Notes: generated by a model not told the origin, from the letters alone. 64,000 nucleotides of DNA from Embiotoca jacksoni (GCA_022577435.1 JAKOON010000002.1:12930184-12994183); one strand, 5' to 3'. Numbered from the stretch's first letter, positions 46,556 to 58,127 are shown. Made by a program: numbers and translations.

Positions 46556-46945
46556 TACAAACAACAAAAGCAGGTCTGTGGTTGTGTTTGTCTCTTTCTT
46601 TCTCTGTTATGTACTCTCCTTTGATTGTCTTTTTTCTGGGCTCAGTTTTCCTCTCACTCTTTGCTTTGCCCTCCTATGCCACCTGTCATTGTTGAGACTA
46701 CTGCTGTGCGTATCTTGTCAGGTGTTGGATATTATTTATGACCTTGTCTTGTGTCCCGACTGTGAAACGCCTGATAAAACATCTATATCTGCCACAATAC
46801 ACAATCTGTGGGCTGTCTTCTTCACTCGCCTTGTGTGTGCAAGTGCGTAAACGGAAAGTAGTGGCTTGTACATATTTAGCTCCAGTGGTATTTTCAGTTC
46901 CAAAAGTGCTGTCCTTGTGACCCACTTGCTCACAGTACTGAACCC

Positions 46946-47101
46946 TCAGGCTCTTCTTTTTAAGGGACATCCTGGAATTGAGGAGAGGATTTTGCTGAGT
47001 TCAGAGCGAAACTGCCTGGTGACGAAAGTGTAAATGAGGGGATCCACTGCGGCCTGCACACAGGTCAGCACCACCGCTGATGTCGCAAGCTCCACCTGCA
47101 A
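46946..47101 (-). CDS. GPCR exon 2 (TM7 and tail)
   Basis: Acceptor cccacag ends at 47102. The exon encodes LQVELATSAVVLTCV, then DPLIYTFVTRQFRSELSKIL and a basic end, with TGA at 46948-46946. A second acceptor six bases further in (ttgcag) would drop Leu-Gln without changing frame. Confidence 0.85.
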   Translation of the reverse strand: MQVELATSAVVLTCVQAAVDPLIYTFVTRQFRSELSKILSSIPGCPLKRRA

Positions 47102-48571
47102 CTGTGGGGAAAACAGGAGAGAGCTTAGACAATGACATCATACCACAGCAACATATAGTCTGATAAGAGTGAAAAATGCCGGTGATTACATCATCAGTAC
47201 TAAACCCCAAAAATATTCAATTTACAATTATATCAGAGAAAAGATGATACCCACAATACGTGTAAGCAGGGATTCAGCGATCCATTAGCAAAGTTGCAAT
47301 TAAAAAGTTAAAGATGCTCCGTTTTTGGAGGGAAGTCTGTCTTAAAATTGTGGTTTTGTTGTGTTTGGATTATTTGGAAAGGTGTACAACGCCTTTCGGG
47401 ATCCAAAAAACTCCACAAATTATTATTTATTGCAAGGCTGCATTGCATGGTTTCTGTCTTTCATATAACAATATTGTGAACAACAAAACACTTTTTCACT
47501 CACTTTGTCCGTGTCCTGCCATGAGATGTCGTTAATTAGCAAAATAACCACCATGGGCACCCAGAAGAGCGTGAATGCAATGATGATGTACCCGAACCGC
47601 TGGGCCAGTTTCCCCTCCATCTGTCTCTTCCCTCGCTCCCTGGCTCCAGGTGTCAGAAGACACACTGCCCCGACGATCTCCGGAGGTCTTCCCAGTGGGG
47701 CGCCACTTGTGGATGCACCGGGGCTGGGAGCACCTGCTTTGGCCACCAAGAGCATCGTTCGGCGGGGAGGCAGCGGGCTGCCGGAGCCCACGGGGGGCAG
47801 AGACTTGAAGAAGCCCTGTTGAGCAGTCCCTGGTGCTGAAGTGGGGGCACTCAGCCAGCCCCTAACGTGCTCCGACACCGTCGGCCTTAGCTGGACTCCA
47901 CGGTTGAACACTTTTCTCCGGTGCTGCTTTACAACTTTGAATATCCGCACGTAGTGGATGACAATCACAGTCATAGACAGGCCCCACACCGGCACCAGCA
48001 CGTAGGGTCCAAATGGATCCGAAGGTCTGAGCGGGTCGTCGCCACGCCCCCCGACGTACGGACGGCAGAGCATGTAAAAACGCGTTTTTTTGGAAAGAGT
48101 CAGAGAGATAACGGCTAAAATGAGGCCGCATACCCAGATGGACATAATCCAGAGACGGACCCTCACTTTTCTCCTCTCGGTTTGAAAAGGGAAGGCGATT
48201 GCTTGGAAGCGCTCCACGCTGATGCTCACCAGTGTAAGCAGCTGGACGCAGCTGCACAGAGCATAGGTGAACTGCTGCAGGGCGCACACAGACACCTGAC
48301 GTTCCACTCTGTCACGCAAAAACGAGAAGAGCAGCAGCGGCGTGTCCACGGAGCACTTGAGCAGGTCACTGGCGGCCAAGCTGACCAGCAGGGCATTATT
48401 ACAGGTCTGCAGACTCTTGGTTCTGAATACAACCCAGCAGACCCACAAGTTCCCGGGTAAACCCAAAACTAGTGTTAGAGTTAGGACTGTGCAGTTGAAC
48501 ACAAGAAACACAGTATCCATGTGAGACTCATGGCGCCCAGTGGTACTGTTCCACAAAGTGTGAACATCCAT
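46946..48571 (-). CDS. class A (rhodopsin-like) GPCR, unassigned, two exons
   Basis: Seven-transmembrane receptor of 407 residues, expected in the plasma membrane. Exon 1 (48571-47504) encodes residues 1-356 and exon 2 (47101-46946) residues 357-407; the intron is phase 0, between TM6 and TM7. Visible landmarks: an N-glycosylation site (NST, residues 8-10), the TM1 Gly-Asn pair (40-41), LAASD in TM2 (Asp69), the extracellular cysteines Cys96 and Cys169, ERF (120-122) in place of DRY, a third intracellular loop of about 105 residues rich in Pro, Gly and Ser, FWVP in TM6 (336-339), and DPLIY (376-380) in place of NPxxY. The tail after TM7 is short and basic. I do not recognise the subfamily; it is not an opsin, adenosine or chemokine receptor by these motifs. 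It lies between convergent kcnd3 and ddx20. A second Met at residue 18 is an alternative start. Confidence 0.87.
47504..48571 (-). CDS. GPCR exon 1 (residues 1-356, TM1-TM6)
   Basis: Starts at ATG 48571-48569 and ends with AAA before donor GTGAGT (47503-47498 on the - strand). Reading past the donor leaves the conserved fold and reaches a stop about 80 bases later, so the longer open frame to 47423 is intron read-through. Confidence 0.87.
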
Positions 48572-49131
48572 AATCTCAGCTGCGTTTTGTGCCTCCTTTC
48601 ATGAAACCTTTCGATGTAAAATCTGCCTCCTGGCTCTTCTTCATCGGTGTGTTGCAGCATGAAAGAACATTCGCCTTTGCTGTATGATTTCTATTGTTAG
48701 CACAAATGTTTCAGATTATCTGAAGTGGGCCCCTAGTTTAGATTAATTTATTGAAGGGTGTCTTTTGTGTTGCCCAGCACTGATTGGGTGAATGGTAGGT
48801 AGCGACTGATTAGCCTGTAATCAAGAGCATGTGGAGTTGCCTGACCTTGGCATGCCCTTTTGCCAACCCCAGTTGGCAGCCAGCCCGAGTAAATCTACCG
48901 AAGCACTGCATACTGTTTTGAACCTTCTGCAATCTACTCAAAACCTGGTCGCAGGCCACTGGTAGTATGATAGGGTAGAAACCTTCGTGTTAGACTGTAT
49001 ATAATGTAAAGTCACCCACCTCTATGTGTAAACAAGATCGTGGCAGCTTGTATACGTTTAGTCTCTGTTAGTATAGAATTTAGCCTGTGAATAAACAGAA
49101 AAGGACTTTGAAATACCTGCTGGATCCAGGT
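48572..49131. other. intergenic: upstream of GPCR and beyond ddx20 3' end
   Basis: About 560 bases between the GPCR start and the ddx20 poly(A) signal. It must hold the GPCR 5' UTR and promoter, but no clear TATA box or initiator can be singled out. Confidence 0.5.
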
Positions 49132-49133
49132 AG

Positions 49134-49139
49134 TTTATT
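49134..49139 (-). promoter_or_regulatory. ddx20: candidate poly(A) signal of ddx20
   Basis: AATAAA on the - strand 193 bases after the ddx20 stop, the expected distance for a short 3' UTR. Confidence 0.5.
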
Positions 49140-49331
49140 AGACAAGTTGTGACACCATACATGATAGAAATTAATTGAAAAAGAAACACAAATTGAAGTG
49201 TAATGTGTTAGAACGTGGTGCAAACATTTTTCCTTGAAGCCTCACGGCTCTAATTCACTTCTTGCAGGACTGATTCAGACAATGAGTCTAAAACACAGCA
49301 CAATTGGAAGTGTTGTATAACAGTGTAAAAG

Positions 49332-50473
49332 TCAGTCTTTCAGGAGTTCCTCCATGTAGATGGCATTCATTCGATAAGCTGCCATCCAGTTGTGGGCTAC
49401 ACTGTAGTAGTTTTGGTAACCTTGCTCTTGAAATGGGGACATAGAGGTGTAGTAATCATTCCAGGCTCTGTAGCAGGTTCTCCAGTAAGTTTCGGCACTC
49501 CACTCCTCCTCTTCGTCAAAGCATTCTTCGTCATCCTTTTTGCTCTTTGGTTCTCTTTTCATCTTTTCCGAGTGTTTTATGTGCGGTTTCTCTTTCTTCA
49601 TCTTTTTTGATTCATCTCTGTGAGTATGCGCTAGAGCCGTTTGCCTCCTTGATTTAACGCTCTGTACTGATTCCCTGCCATCAGGGTGAGACAACGCTGT
49701 CCCACTGGTTGCACGGGATGTCTGGTCATTTATTCTGGGAGCAGAAGGTTTGGGCACAGTGGGTTTATGCCTAGTTTCAGTCTTAGTAATTGCTCCGTGT
49801 TCACCACCTGAAGTCTGGTTTGAACTTTGCAGTGTCACTTCATCCTGGTTCTCCTCCATATCAGAGAGGGAGCTAGAAGAAGCAGAAATTAACCTCTGAG
49901 GGGGAGAGTTAAATTCCCTCCGTTCACCATTTTGTGTTAAATCTTGAGCGCTGTCATCATCAAGTGTGAAAGACTCTGTGTGCCCAATGTGATCTTCTGG
50001 TCCCCCATCCTCTCGGCCTCTGAACTCCCTGATGATCTCCACTGATCTCCCCAACCCTGTGGTGATGAAGTTTTGGAAGTCGCGCTGAGCCTCCTCAAAG
50101 GTCATAAATCGTGACCCACTGTTCTTGAACGAGCTAAGAGGAGGGATCTTCGGCAGAGCGTCTTGCAGCTCTTTTCGAGTCGGCGTCACTTGAGGAGGAC
50201 CCTGCGGCAGAGTGTCCTTCGTGGAGGATATCTTTCGTGCAGTCCCTTCAACATGTGCTTCTCGCCTGCGTGCTTGGTGGGTCTTCTCTGGATTTGTTTG
50301 ACGTCTGTGGGCTACAGCTGGATTCCCAGTGGAATCAGACAAAGAAACTTCCGTCTTTGTACGTCTCTTCTTCTCTGTTCTGGAGAACAGCTGGGATACG
50401 GAGCCTGGAGTGGTGGCCTCAGTGCAGACATCCCAGTCACAGGGCTCATCCATCAGTCCAGGCTCTATGGTGG
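49332..50473 (-). CDS. ddx20: ddx20 exon 11: C-terminal region and stop
   Basis: 1142 bp, acceptor ttttag at 50479-50474. It begins STIEPGLMDEPCDWD, matching the mammalian PSGLMEECVDWD. A low-complexity charged middle follows, then the aromatic C-terminal block and a stop at 49334-49332. Charged repeats near 49540-49620 (Lys/Glu-rich) are poorly conserved. Confidence 0.95.
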
Positions 50474-53400
50474 CTAAAAGGACATTAGACAGATGAGACT
50501 GGAATTATTTCTCTTGACTTACATTAAATTGAAAGGCTTAAAATACAAAGAGAAAGCTACACATGCTTCATATAAAAACCCCAAAGAGGCACATTGACGA
50601 GACTTACATGGCAGTGCGGACAAACTGAGGGCACACTTTTGAGCGATGGCCATCATCTTGTTCTCCTCCTCACCATGGCAACAGTACGTCACCGCCAGCC
50701 CCTGAGTGCCTACAAAGAAAATGCTATCTTGATGAGGACCCATGTAAATAACAGGAAGCGATAAGAGGGTGTCGGAGTTTTGTATCCTGGGACGATAGTT
50801 ATACACACACGCTTTGACAGTGTATGTATACAGGCTAAAATTGAGCAACCCTCCATTTCCAAGGAAACACACAAGTAAGGTTAAGATTGGGGTCAAACCT
50901 GCTAATACTTCAGAGACTTAAGCTAATCTTCAAAATGTTGTCTAATGCAGTCAAACTACACCAAACTACAGTAGAAGTAGTATTTTTTTTTTTTTTTTTT
51001 TTTTTTTGCATAGCTATATTAAGACAATTTTGAAAAAGAAAAAAAATATGGCATTGAAACATACCCACTGAAAACAAATAAATGCAGCAAAACAACCCTT
51101 TTTCTTTTTAAACTGCAAGTATAAATTACCCTGAAGATATTTCAGTGTGGGCTTTGAGTCAAGCTTGTGGGAATGTAACTAAATAAAAGACAGATTCTGC
51201 AATAATGATGCAACTTCTCTGCAACCAACTTCTGCACATGCACGACATCACCAGCCACCTGGGTTGCCTGACTGTGATGTGGCAAGATGAAAATGCTGAA
51301 TATCAAACAACACTGCTTTCGGCTGCCTCTGATAAAATCATACAAAACAGGAGACTGACCAAAACGCCCGGCCCGGCCAATTCTGTGCATGTAGGTTTCC
51401 CAGTCCTGCGGCACATCCAGGTTTATCACCAAGTTGACTTTATCTGCATCTATACCCCTGGAGGTCTGACACAGAGGAACAAATAGAAACAAGTATTATT
51501 GTGAAGAAAAATAATCAATTAATTAAAAGTAATAAAAGATGCCAGCGATGGGTCGCGAGGGAAGATGTTTGCGTCTCACCAGGTCAGTGGAGATCAGCAC
51601 TCGGCATTGGTACTGCTTCAGTTTGGACATAGCCTCCAGTCTCTGGTCCTGACTCAGACCACCTGCGCAAGTCATCATACAGCGTCTCATTAAACTTGAT
51701 CAACTGAAATCAAATTGGCTGAGACAGTCAACGAAACGCAGTCCTCTTTTGCTCTATCAAATAGGATAATAGGTTTCTTTGTTCTCAAATAGAGCATAAG
51801 ATGAGAAGAAGAACACCACTTTTACTTTTGGACAGAGCCAGATAAGCTGTTTCCTCATGCTAAATTAACTGGCTGCTAGCTGTCTCCCTATATTTGATAT
51901 GACTCTTAATGATTACTAAAAGTCTCATCACAGCCTCTAACAAGAAGGAAAATATAGAACTTTTTGTTGAATGACTTAATTGACAAGTTTATGAAAAAAA
52001 GTAAAAACTAATAAAACGTGCTCTGCCTCAAAAGTGACACATGACCAACAATTAAAGAACAAAATCAGCAAATATACGATGAAAAACTACACCCATATAA
52101 TTTGAAATAATGTAATGGTTAAATGTTTGATATTTTATCTTGTCTGAACTCATCGTTGCTACAGATTACACAAATATTAGGGTTTTTCAACAGGCCGTCT
52201 CACCTGAGATACAAACAGCAGGTAAGCCTTTGGAGGACAGGATGTCTGCCAGGTGCTGAGCCCTGCGGGAGCAAGCCAGCACATAAGCATTTAACATTTT
52301 TAAAAACATTCATCATATATTTACAGATCTAATTCATGCATCATGAAAAGTTCAAGTCCACAAGTGAAATATTTTTTTTTCTATCATAAATGGTTATCAA
52401 CAGCACTTGTAAAGAGGAGGGCAAACATGCAATCAGTTGTTACCTTGTGTGTAGGTTGGAAAACACTAGAGCCTGATTGAATGGGATTTTACTGAACAGC
52501 TCCAGTAAGTGCTGCACCTTCTCCTCAAAAACCTTGTGAGGTAATGGATGGGAGTGCACCAGCTTGTAGTATTGCTTCAGACCTGGCAGGGGGAACACGA
52601 GGACAACACACATGAGATCATGAACTCAAACGGACCCAACAACCTCTTGTCTTTTTAAAGAGTGCTCCGATATGTGTGAATTTCAAGGTTTTGTTTTCTT
52701 TGCTTCAGATGAAGCCATTGTTTGCTGTTTATTTTGTACATAATAAAAAACACAAAAGATTAAGTTACAAGCGTCACAGTAAACACAAGGCCTAAATGGG
52801 ATCCTGTCAAAGAGAAGAGTGTTTTTAATATCAGTGGTTTATGTTTGTCTCTGCTTAGTGTCTATCACCTCACAGCCAATAAAAGTTTCCTGCCAGGAAA
52901 TAATCCCTCACAACATATTCCTCATGATATTAACATTTTTATTATCTCATCCATGAAGTCTTACTACAGAAAGTCTCTGTTAGTCTGCAGAGCAGTTTAA
53001 ATATATAAACTAGGCACAACTGATCGATTACAAATCAGGTACTTATAAAGTGACATTTTATCCCTTTAAATTAGATTTATTTTTGTGGTAGCAGTGAAAG
53101 CAGCACAGCTCACCATTAAAAAAAAAAAAAAAAAAAAGAGATCTCACCTTTCAGGCCCATGTCATTCAGATTGAGTCTAACGAAGGTAGGCTCTCTCATG
53201 TAGCGGGTGAGGTGATGAGCAAGGTATTCTGGGTAGGTGGCAGAGAGTGCCAGCATCTGTTTGTTCAACGGCAGAGAGGAGAAGATCCAGCTGAAGAAGA
53301 GAAGGAGGGAGAGAGATGGGTGAATTTATGTTTATGTTTGTTTGTAAATGTGGAGCATACATTTGAATTACCTTCATACAGTGTTTCTACAAAAAGAGCA

Positions 53401-56400
53401 TCAGTCTAAATACCCAGGTTGAATAATAACATGTACTATCTACAGCAGCCTGCTGACACGATATGAAACTCATTTAATCGGAGTATGATTATAGATGTCT
53501 TACTTTATCTGTTCCTGGAAGCTGCCCTCCTCCAGCAGCTTGTCTGCCTCATCCAGAACAAACAGTCTGATGCTGGCGGTTGACAACATGCCCAACTCAA
53601 TAAGCTGCTTGATGCGACCTGAGTACATAACCAGGAACATTGTTACAAAACTGCATGATGCTTACATGAACGGGTGATGTCTATTATTATCCCGCGGCTG
53701 GCTTCTTACCAGGCGAGCCCACCGCTATGTGACACTTCTTCAGATGGTGCTTGTCCTGGCTCACAGGCCTGCCCCCGATGAAAACATGGCACTCCAGGCC
53801 CTCCATGGCACAGCCTATGGCCATCACCACGGAGTGGATCTGCACGGCGATCTCTCGTGTGGGAGCCAACACAAGGACCTGCAGGAAAGAAAAGGGTTGT
53901 TTGTGAAGAAAGTTGGGGGTCAGCAACCACTTACATTAAATTGGGAGCAGATTAGGGGTGGGCAGGTGCTGGATAGTTCCCCATCAGTAAGACCCCAAAG
54001 CTAATTAGATTACAGCGCACCAGAATGCAGCTAGTTCAACCCAACCAGGTGTACCTTTCCTTTATCAATAATTGTTCTCTTTCATTTATATTGTTGACAC
54101 TAAGCAGCTTAAACTCATCAGATTAAGACCACCAAAACCAAAGTGATTACAATTCACGACCATCTGTTGTTGGTGAAATACTTTTGTTTTCCCCTCTGAG
54201 GATTTTGTTCTCTACTGTTTTGAAGGTTAAAAATTACTTCAAACAAAACGGCACTCATCACCGAGATTAATATCATGGAAAAGACACATTACTCCACATT
54301 CCACTCATCATTTTAAGCTCCACCGGTGTAAATCCACTCACCTGAGTTGTAGGATTCTCCAGCACTAGGGAGTCGAGGGCGATGGTGCAGAACACGCACG
54401 TCTTCCCTGTGCCAGACTTGGCCTGTACAATCAAATCTGAAACAAGAGATGGACAGTGAGGGCTGCGCAATTACTTCAAGGATAATCACAATGTTGGCAT
54501 CCACAATCAATTACACTTGATTGGTTGCAATAAGGGCCAAATCAAGTGCTTCCTATCCACAGTCTAACTATCTGACCAATCACAGTGAGTAGACTGTGAT
54601 TAACCCCTATTTGCCTTTTCACTACACAGGCAACCTCCAAATGGAAAATATTTCCCATGTACTGATGCATTTTGTTATTCTCTAGTTGCATATTTTGGAG
54701 CCACTTTTCCAAATTTGTACATTGAAGGCAGTAAAATGTTCGAAAGCAATAGATGATTTGGTTTCCAAAGATTGATTTAGAGTCATGACAAATAACTGGG
54801 ATGTCAGTAACATTCAAAATAATGCATAAAGTTAGTTGACCCACATTTAGAGCTGCAACAACCAATTAATCGATTACGTTGGTTAGGTGAACTGGAGTCT
54901 TTTTTTAATAATAAAAAAAAAAAAAAAGAAGCTGAGCTTATCTGATTGCAGCGTCTTAAATGTGAACATTTTCTTAATTGTTTCTTTAGTCCCGCATGAT
55001 TATAAACTGAACATTTTCTGGTTGTAGACTGTTGGTCGATCATTTTAAGCTGCACTTCTGGCAGAAAACACGGGTCGACATTTTTCACCATTTTTGACAT
55101 TTTTAAACCAAAGGGCTAAACTATAAATCAAGAAAAAAAATCTAAACATTAATAGACAATGAAAATAATATTTTTGGTAGCCCTAAAAAAAAATCCATGA
55201 GTGTCAAGTGTTTTCATTTAAAAGAAGCAGGAACACCAATTCCTTCCACTTAGCAGAAAACTGATATCCTTTTGATCAGAGCCATCTGTTAACAGACAGA
55301 ACAGGATTCTGCAAAAACTGCCCCTTTCAAATGGCAATCGAAATTTGTGAAGATACAACAAATTACTTTTTTTAAATTATTGATTACCCTGCAAAATTGA
55401 CAATATAAACACAAGTTAACAAAATATTTTATGTCATTTGAGGGGAAAAAAAAGCCACAAAACCAAATTTTTAAGCTGCAACCAGTGAATACATGGCGCG
55501 AAAAATGACTAAAACAGTTAACACTTGCTTTTGTAGCAAATTTGTAATTATTAATCTGTGGAATTAGGAATTAAGAGTTAAATTTGAAGGTGGTATAGTC
55601 AGGGTTGTTGGAAATCTAGCCCTGGTTTGTCTCTCCTATGTATTACCATTACATTCGAGTAACAGAGATAAGCCAACTGAAAATAACATTCATTTTTGTT
55701 AATATCATCCATCTGTGGTGTTCACAGTAAATGTTAGACAATAGAAAATGAATGGGTGAGAAAATTAAGACCAAAGATTATAAAATTAAGAGTTTGGGAA
55801 CACCTCATCCATCAAATGAACAGACATCCATTCACAGAGCCCTTTACAAATGTGCACACATACCTTACTGCCCTTCCTGCATTTAGAAGGAACCCCCCCC
55901 CAATGGAACCACACCTTCCAAATAAAATGTTAAAGCTTCTGGATATATTGTCATTATCTCGACATTATTTCAAACACATAGAGCACCTTTTCCGCAGCAG
56001 TATAGATAAATCTTCCTCAGGCATTAACCAAATTATTATTATTATTATTATTATTTTATCACAATGAACTAACGATTGATTTTGCATTGGGGTCATGACA
56101 CCGGCGAAAAGGAGAGAGGACACGATGAAAGTGATATTCGGAGACAAAGTGTCATCAGTGGAAGGCAAAGAATCCAGACCGTGAAGCAACTGCATGCCTT
56201 GAGTGATGACGTGAAATCCTGCTCTGAACTGTTTGTGATTGATTCAGTTGAAACATAGTCCAAAATATGACAAATTAGGGGAGAAGAAGAATAATAGACA
56301 ACAACCAAACAAAGATGGGTCTGTTCATTCTGCTTGGCGTGAATAGATCCAGAAATAAATCCACCTCTAGTTTCTGGCATTCACAGTCCGGAAAGGATTT

Positions 56401-57660
56401 TGTTTCGAGACAAAATACAACTGCAGACTTTTCACATGTTATCAGTGATTTGTTTAGAAAAGGCAGATATGCAATTTGGAAACCTTGAGAGCTTCCTGCA
56501 ATCCGAGAGGTATCATCTACAATCCAGGCGCAGATGTGGATGAACATCTGGTTCCTTTCAAAAGGTGCCGTCCTTTCAAGCAGCATATGGAGATCAAGAT
56601 CTGTCAGCCTGGAACATGCAGGTGTACACAGGTAAGCCTGCTGGAAAGAGCTCCAGATAAGAACCAGCAGGTTACCAGGGCGCAACATCGCGTGTGATAA
56701 CTTCTTCACTTCACGTATATTTAATATGACATTAGTGGAACCAGCCCGAACGTATCCCTGCACGGCTCACCACAAAGCGCAGGGGCTTTCTTTTCACGTA
56801 GATGTGCCGAGATCTACAGCACTCACGGACCAAAAAGGAAGACGTGCACCACGAAGATGTTAGAACAAGCATCTGGTGTGTGTTGCATTTTAATCCAACA
56901 TACATGCAGTGGATTAATAAAGCATCCAGATAACGTTGTTGTAGGTTTCATTTTAAAAGACAAACCAAAGCCCAGACATAAACCCATTTCACCACCCGAT
57001 CTGACAGAGCCGGAGAGGATCTGCCAGAAAGAATGGGATAAAATTCCAAGATAAACTTGCAAAATAAAAAATAAATTTTAAAGACATGTATTCACTTTGG
57101 CAATTAGAGTTACTGAGTGTTTGAGAGGAAATAACGGCAATTTGATTCATTTCGGTGTGCAAAAAGGATCCACTGGATGAAAATCAAGGACAAAAGTCAT
57201 CAATAAATCATTTAATGGTTGATTGATTGACATATTGTGAAGCCTGATGCCTTTGTTTTATACTTCAGTGACTGTTAGTGTTGCCGTGTAGTGTATTATT
57301 ATGTCACGGAGGGGTTTTTTTGGGGTGCAAATAGTTTGTCTTGTGTTTTTTAACAATTCATAATCATGTAATAATAACCCGACAGAGATCACCTCGGATG
57401 CTACTTTGAACCCGCTGCCCTGTTTCTGTTTCCGTTTCTGACAGACACAGTTTCATGTGCTCACCGAGTCCGCAGCGGCCCAGCGGGATCGCCTTGAGCT
57501 GGATCGGGGACGGTTTCTGAAACCCTGAGGCGGACAGCCCGTCCAGCACGGTTTGAGACAACAGCAGAGAGGCGAAGTCGATCCCCTCCGACAGGAGCAC
57601 ATCGTCGGTCCGCGTTCGCGTTTCGATGTCGTGGGCTGCTTTCTTCATGGATGCAGCCAT
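49332..57660 (-). CDS. ddx20: ddx20, DEAD-box RNA helicase 20 (Gemin3), complete, 11 exons
   Basis: ATP-dependent RNA helicase of the SMN/Gemin complex, which assembles Sm cores on spliceosomal snRNPs in the cytoplasm and nuclear gems. Eleven exons join in phase to 782 residues (human about 824). Motifs: Q motif (FQKPSPIQLK, 47-56), Walker A AKSGTGKT (71-78), PTRE (103-106), GSPGR (151-155), DEAD (176-179), SAT (208-210), TSRGID (334-339) and HRIGRAGR (360-367). The long last exon encodes the non-helicase C-terminus. It has a conserved PLSSFK...FEEAQRDFQNF...SVEIIREF block and an aromatic end (YWRTCYRAW, WMAAYRMNAIYMEELL), both as in human DDX20. The N-terminus is shorter than the mammalian one. 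The gene is convergent with kcnd3 and divergent from parapinopsin. Confidence 0.96.
50608..50709 (-). CDS. ddx20: ddx20 exon 10
   Basis: 102 bp, acceptor ttgtag, donor gtaagt. Encodes TQGLAVTYCCHGEEENKMM and AIAQKCALSLSALP, the end of helicase domain 2. Confidence 0.94.
50984..51007. repeat. poly(T) run in ddx20 intron 10
   Basis: Uninterrupted T run of about 24 bases (poly(A) on the gene strand). Confidence 0.9.
51360..51465 (-). CDS. ddx20: ddx20 exon 9: motifs V and VI
   Basis: 106 bp, acceptor tgtcag, donor gtcagt. Encodes TSRGIDADKVNLVINLDVP and YMHRIGRAGRF, the arginine-finger motif. Confidence 0.95.
51580..51662 (-). CDS. ddx20: ddx20 exon 8
   Basis: 83 bp, acceptor gcgcag, donor gtgaga. 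Encodes GGLSQDQRLEAMSKLKQ and CRVLISTDL. The first residues (GGLS) differ from the mammalian GNMN. Confidence 0.93.
51663..52203 (-). other. ddx20: ddx20 intron 7
   Basis: AT-rich, nothing recognisable. Confidence 0.8.
52204..52262 (-). CDS. ddx20: ddx20 exon 7
   Basis: 59 bp, acceptor ccgcag, donor gtgaga. Encodes AQHLADILSSKGLPAVCIS, matching the human exon in phase and residues. Confidence 0.93.
52444..52582 (-). CDS. ddx20: ddx20 exon 6: start of helicase domain 2
   Basis: 139 bp, acceptor gccag, donor gtaaca. Encodes GLKQYYKLVHSHPLPHKVFE and KIPFNQALVFSNLHTR (motif IV region). Confidence 0.94.
52583..53147 (-). other. ddx20: ddx20 intron 5
   Basis: AT-rich with a 22-base A run at about 53117-53138; nothing else seen. 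Confidence 0.8.
53148..53290 (-). CDS. ddx20: ddx20 exon 5: SAT motif
   Basis: 143 bp, acceptor cttcag, donor gtgaga. Encodes WIFSSLPLNKQMLALSATYP and TRYMREPTFVRLNLNDMGLK. Confidence 0.94.
53504..53618 (-). CDS. ddx20: ddx20 exon 4: DEAD box
   Basis: 115 bp, acceptor ctcag, donor gtaaga. Encodes RIKQLIELGML and LFVLDEADKLLEEGSFQEQI. It ends two bases into an Asn codon completed by exon 5. Confidence 0.95.
53710..53878 (-). CDS. ddx20: ddx20 exon 3: PTRE and GSPG motifs
   Basis: 169 bp, acceptor ctgcag, donor gtaaga. Encodes VLVLAPTREIAVQIHS, ECHVFIGGRPVSQDK and KKCHIAVGSPG. Confidence 0.95.
53879..54341 (-). other. ddx20: ddx20 intron 2
   Basis: No repeat or exon seen. Confidence 0.8.
54342..54436 (-). 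CDS. ddx20: ddx20 exon 2: Walker A
   Basis: 95 bp, acceptor tttcag, donor gtgagt. Encodes DLIVQAKSGTGKTCVF and ALDSLVLENPTTQ, the ATP-binding P-loop. Confidence 0.95.
54437..57464 (-). other. ddx20: ddx20 intron 1
   Basis: 3.0 kb. It holds a MITE-like repeat (54846-55184) and a short (ATT)n near 56033-56055. The 162-codon frame on the - strand at 56275-56763 shows no domain. Confidence 0.8.
54846..55184. mobile_element. MITE-like fish repeat (AGAGCTGCAAC...GTAGCCCT)
   Basis: Starts TTTAGAGCTGCAACAACC with ATTAATCGATTA, passes AACTGAACATTTTCTGG and GACTGTTGGTCGATC, and ends GACAATGAAAATAATA...GGTAGCCCT. These are the phrases of a very common fish interspersed repeat whose ends read AGGGCTGCAACTAACGATTA. 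It is a diverged copy with no coding capacity. Confidence 0.75.
57465..57660 (-). CDS. ddx20: ddx20 exon 1: start and Q motif
   Basis: ATG at 57660-57658. Encodes residues 1-65 plus one base, including DVLLSEGIDFASLLLS and FQKPSPIQLKAIPLGRCGL. Donor gtgagc follows. The start fits the family, because conserved sequence begins within 20 residues. Confidence 0.95.
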
Positions 57661-57793
57661 GTTTGCTGGACTGTTTACTGCTGGTGATCAAACTCAGGCG
57701 GTTAAAAGCGCTTCAGAGCAGCGGCATACCGGGGAAGTACTGCCCCTAGTGGTGTGGAGGGGACTTACTCTGTCTGTGCTGCAGCCCAACACA

Positions 57794-57815
57794 TTATCTA
57801 TCTATCCATCTATCC

Positions 57816-57896
<81 letters not shown>
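57794..57896. repeat. (TATC)n microsatellite
   Basis: About 25 tetranucleotide units with two CATC variants near the start. Confidence 0.97.
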
Positions 57897-57897
57897 G

Positions 57898-58052
57898 ACA
57901 TGACACATCACATTTTTCTATACAGAGAATTATTTAGCATAAAGAGATTAACAATGAGCCTTTGCAGCATCTATCTATCTAGATAGATAGATGCTGCTAT
58001 CTATATATCTATCTATATATCTATCTAGATAGATAGATATATAGATAGATAT

Positions 58053-58127
<75 letters not shown>

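Noticed and set aside
47423..47503. Extension of the GPCR frame past residue 356
   Set aside because: A good donor (GTGAGT) lies at the conserved point. Exon 2 supplies TM7, and the extension does not resemble a receptor.
56275..56763. 162-codon - strand frame in ddx20 intron 1
   Set aside because: No domain. It lies inside an intron on the same strand as ddx20, without splice support.
57740..57756. CTCF site upstream of ddx20 (CTGCCCCTAGTGGTG)
   Set aside because: It is one G short of the core spacing, so the match is weak.
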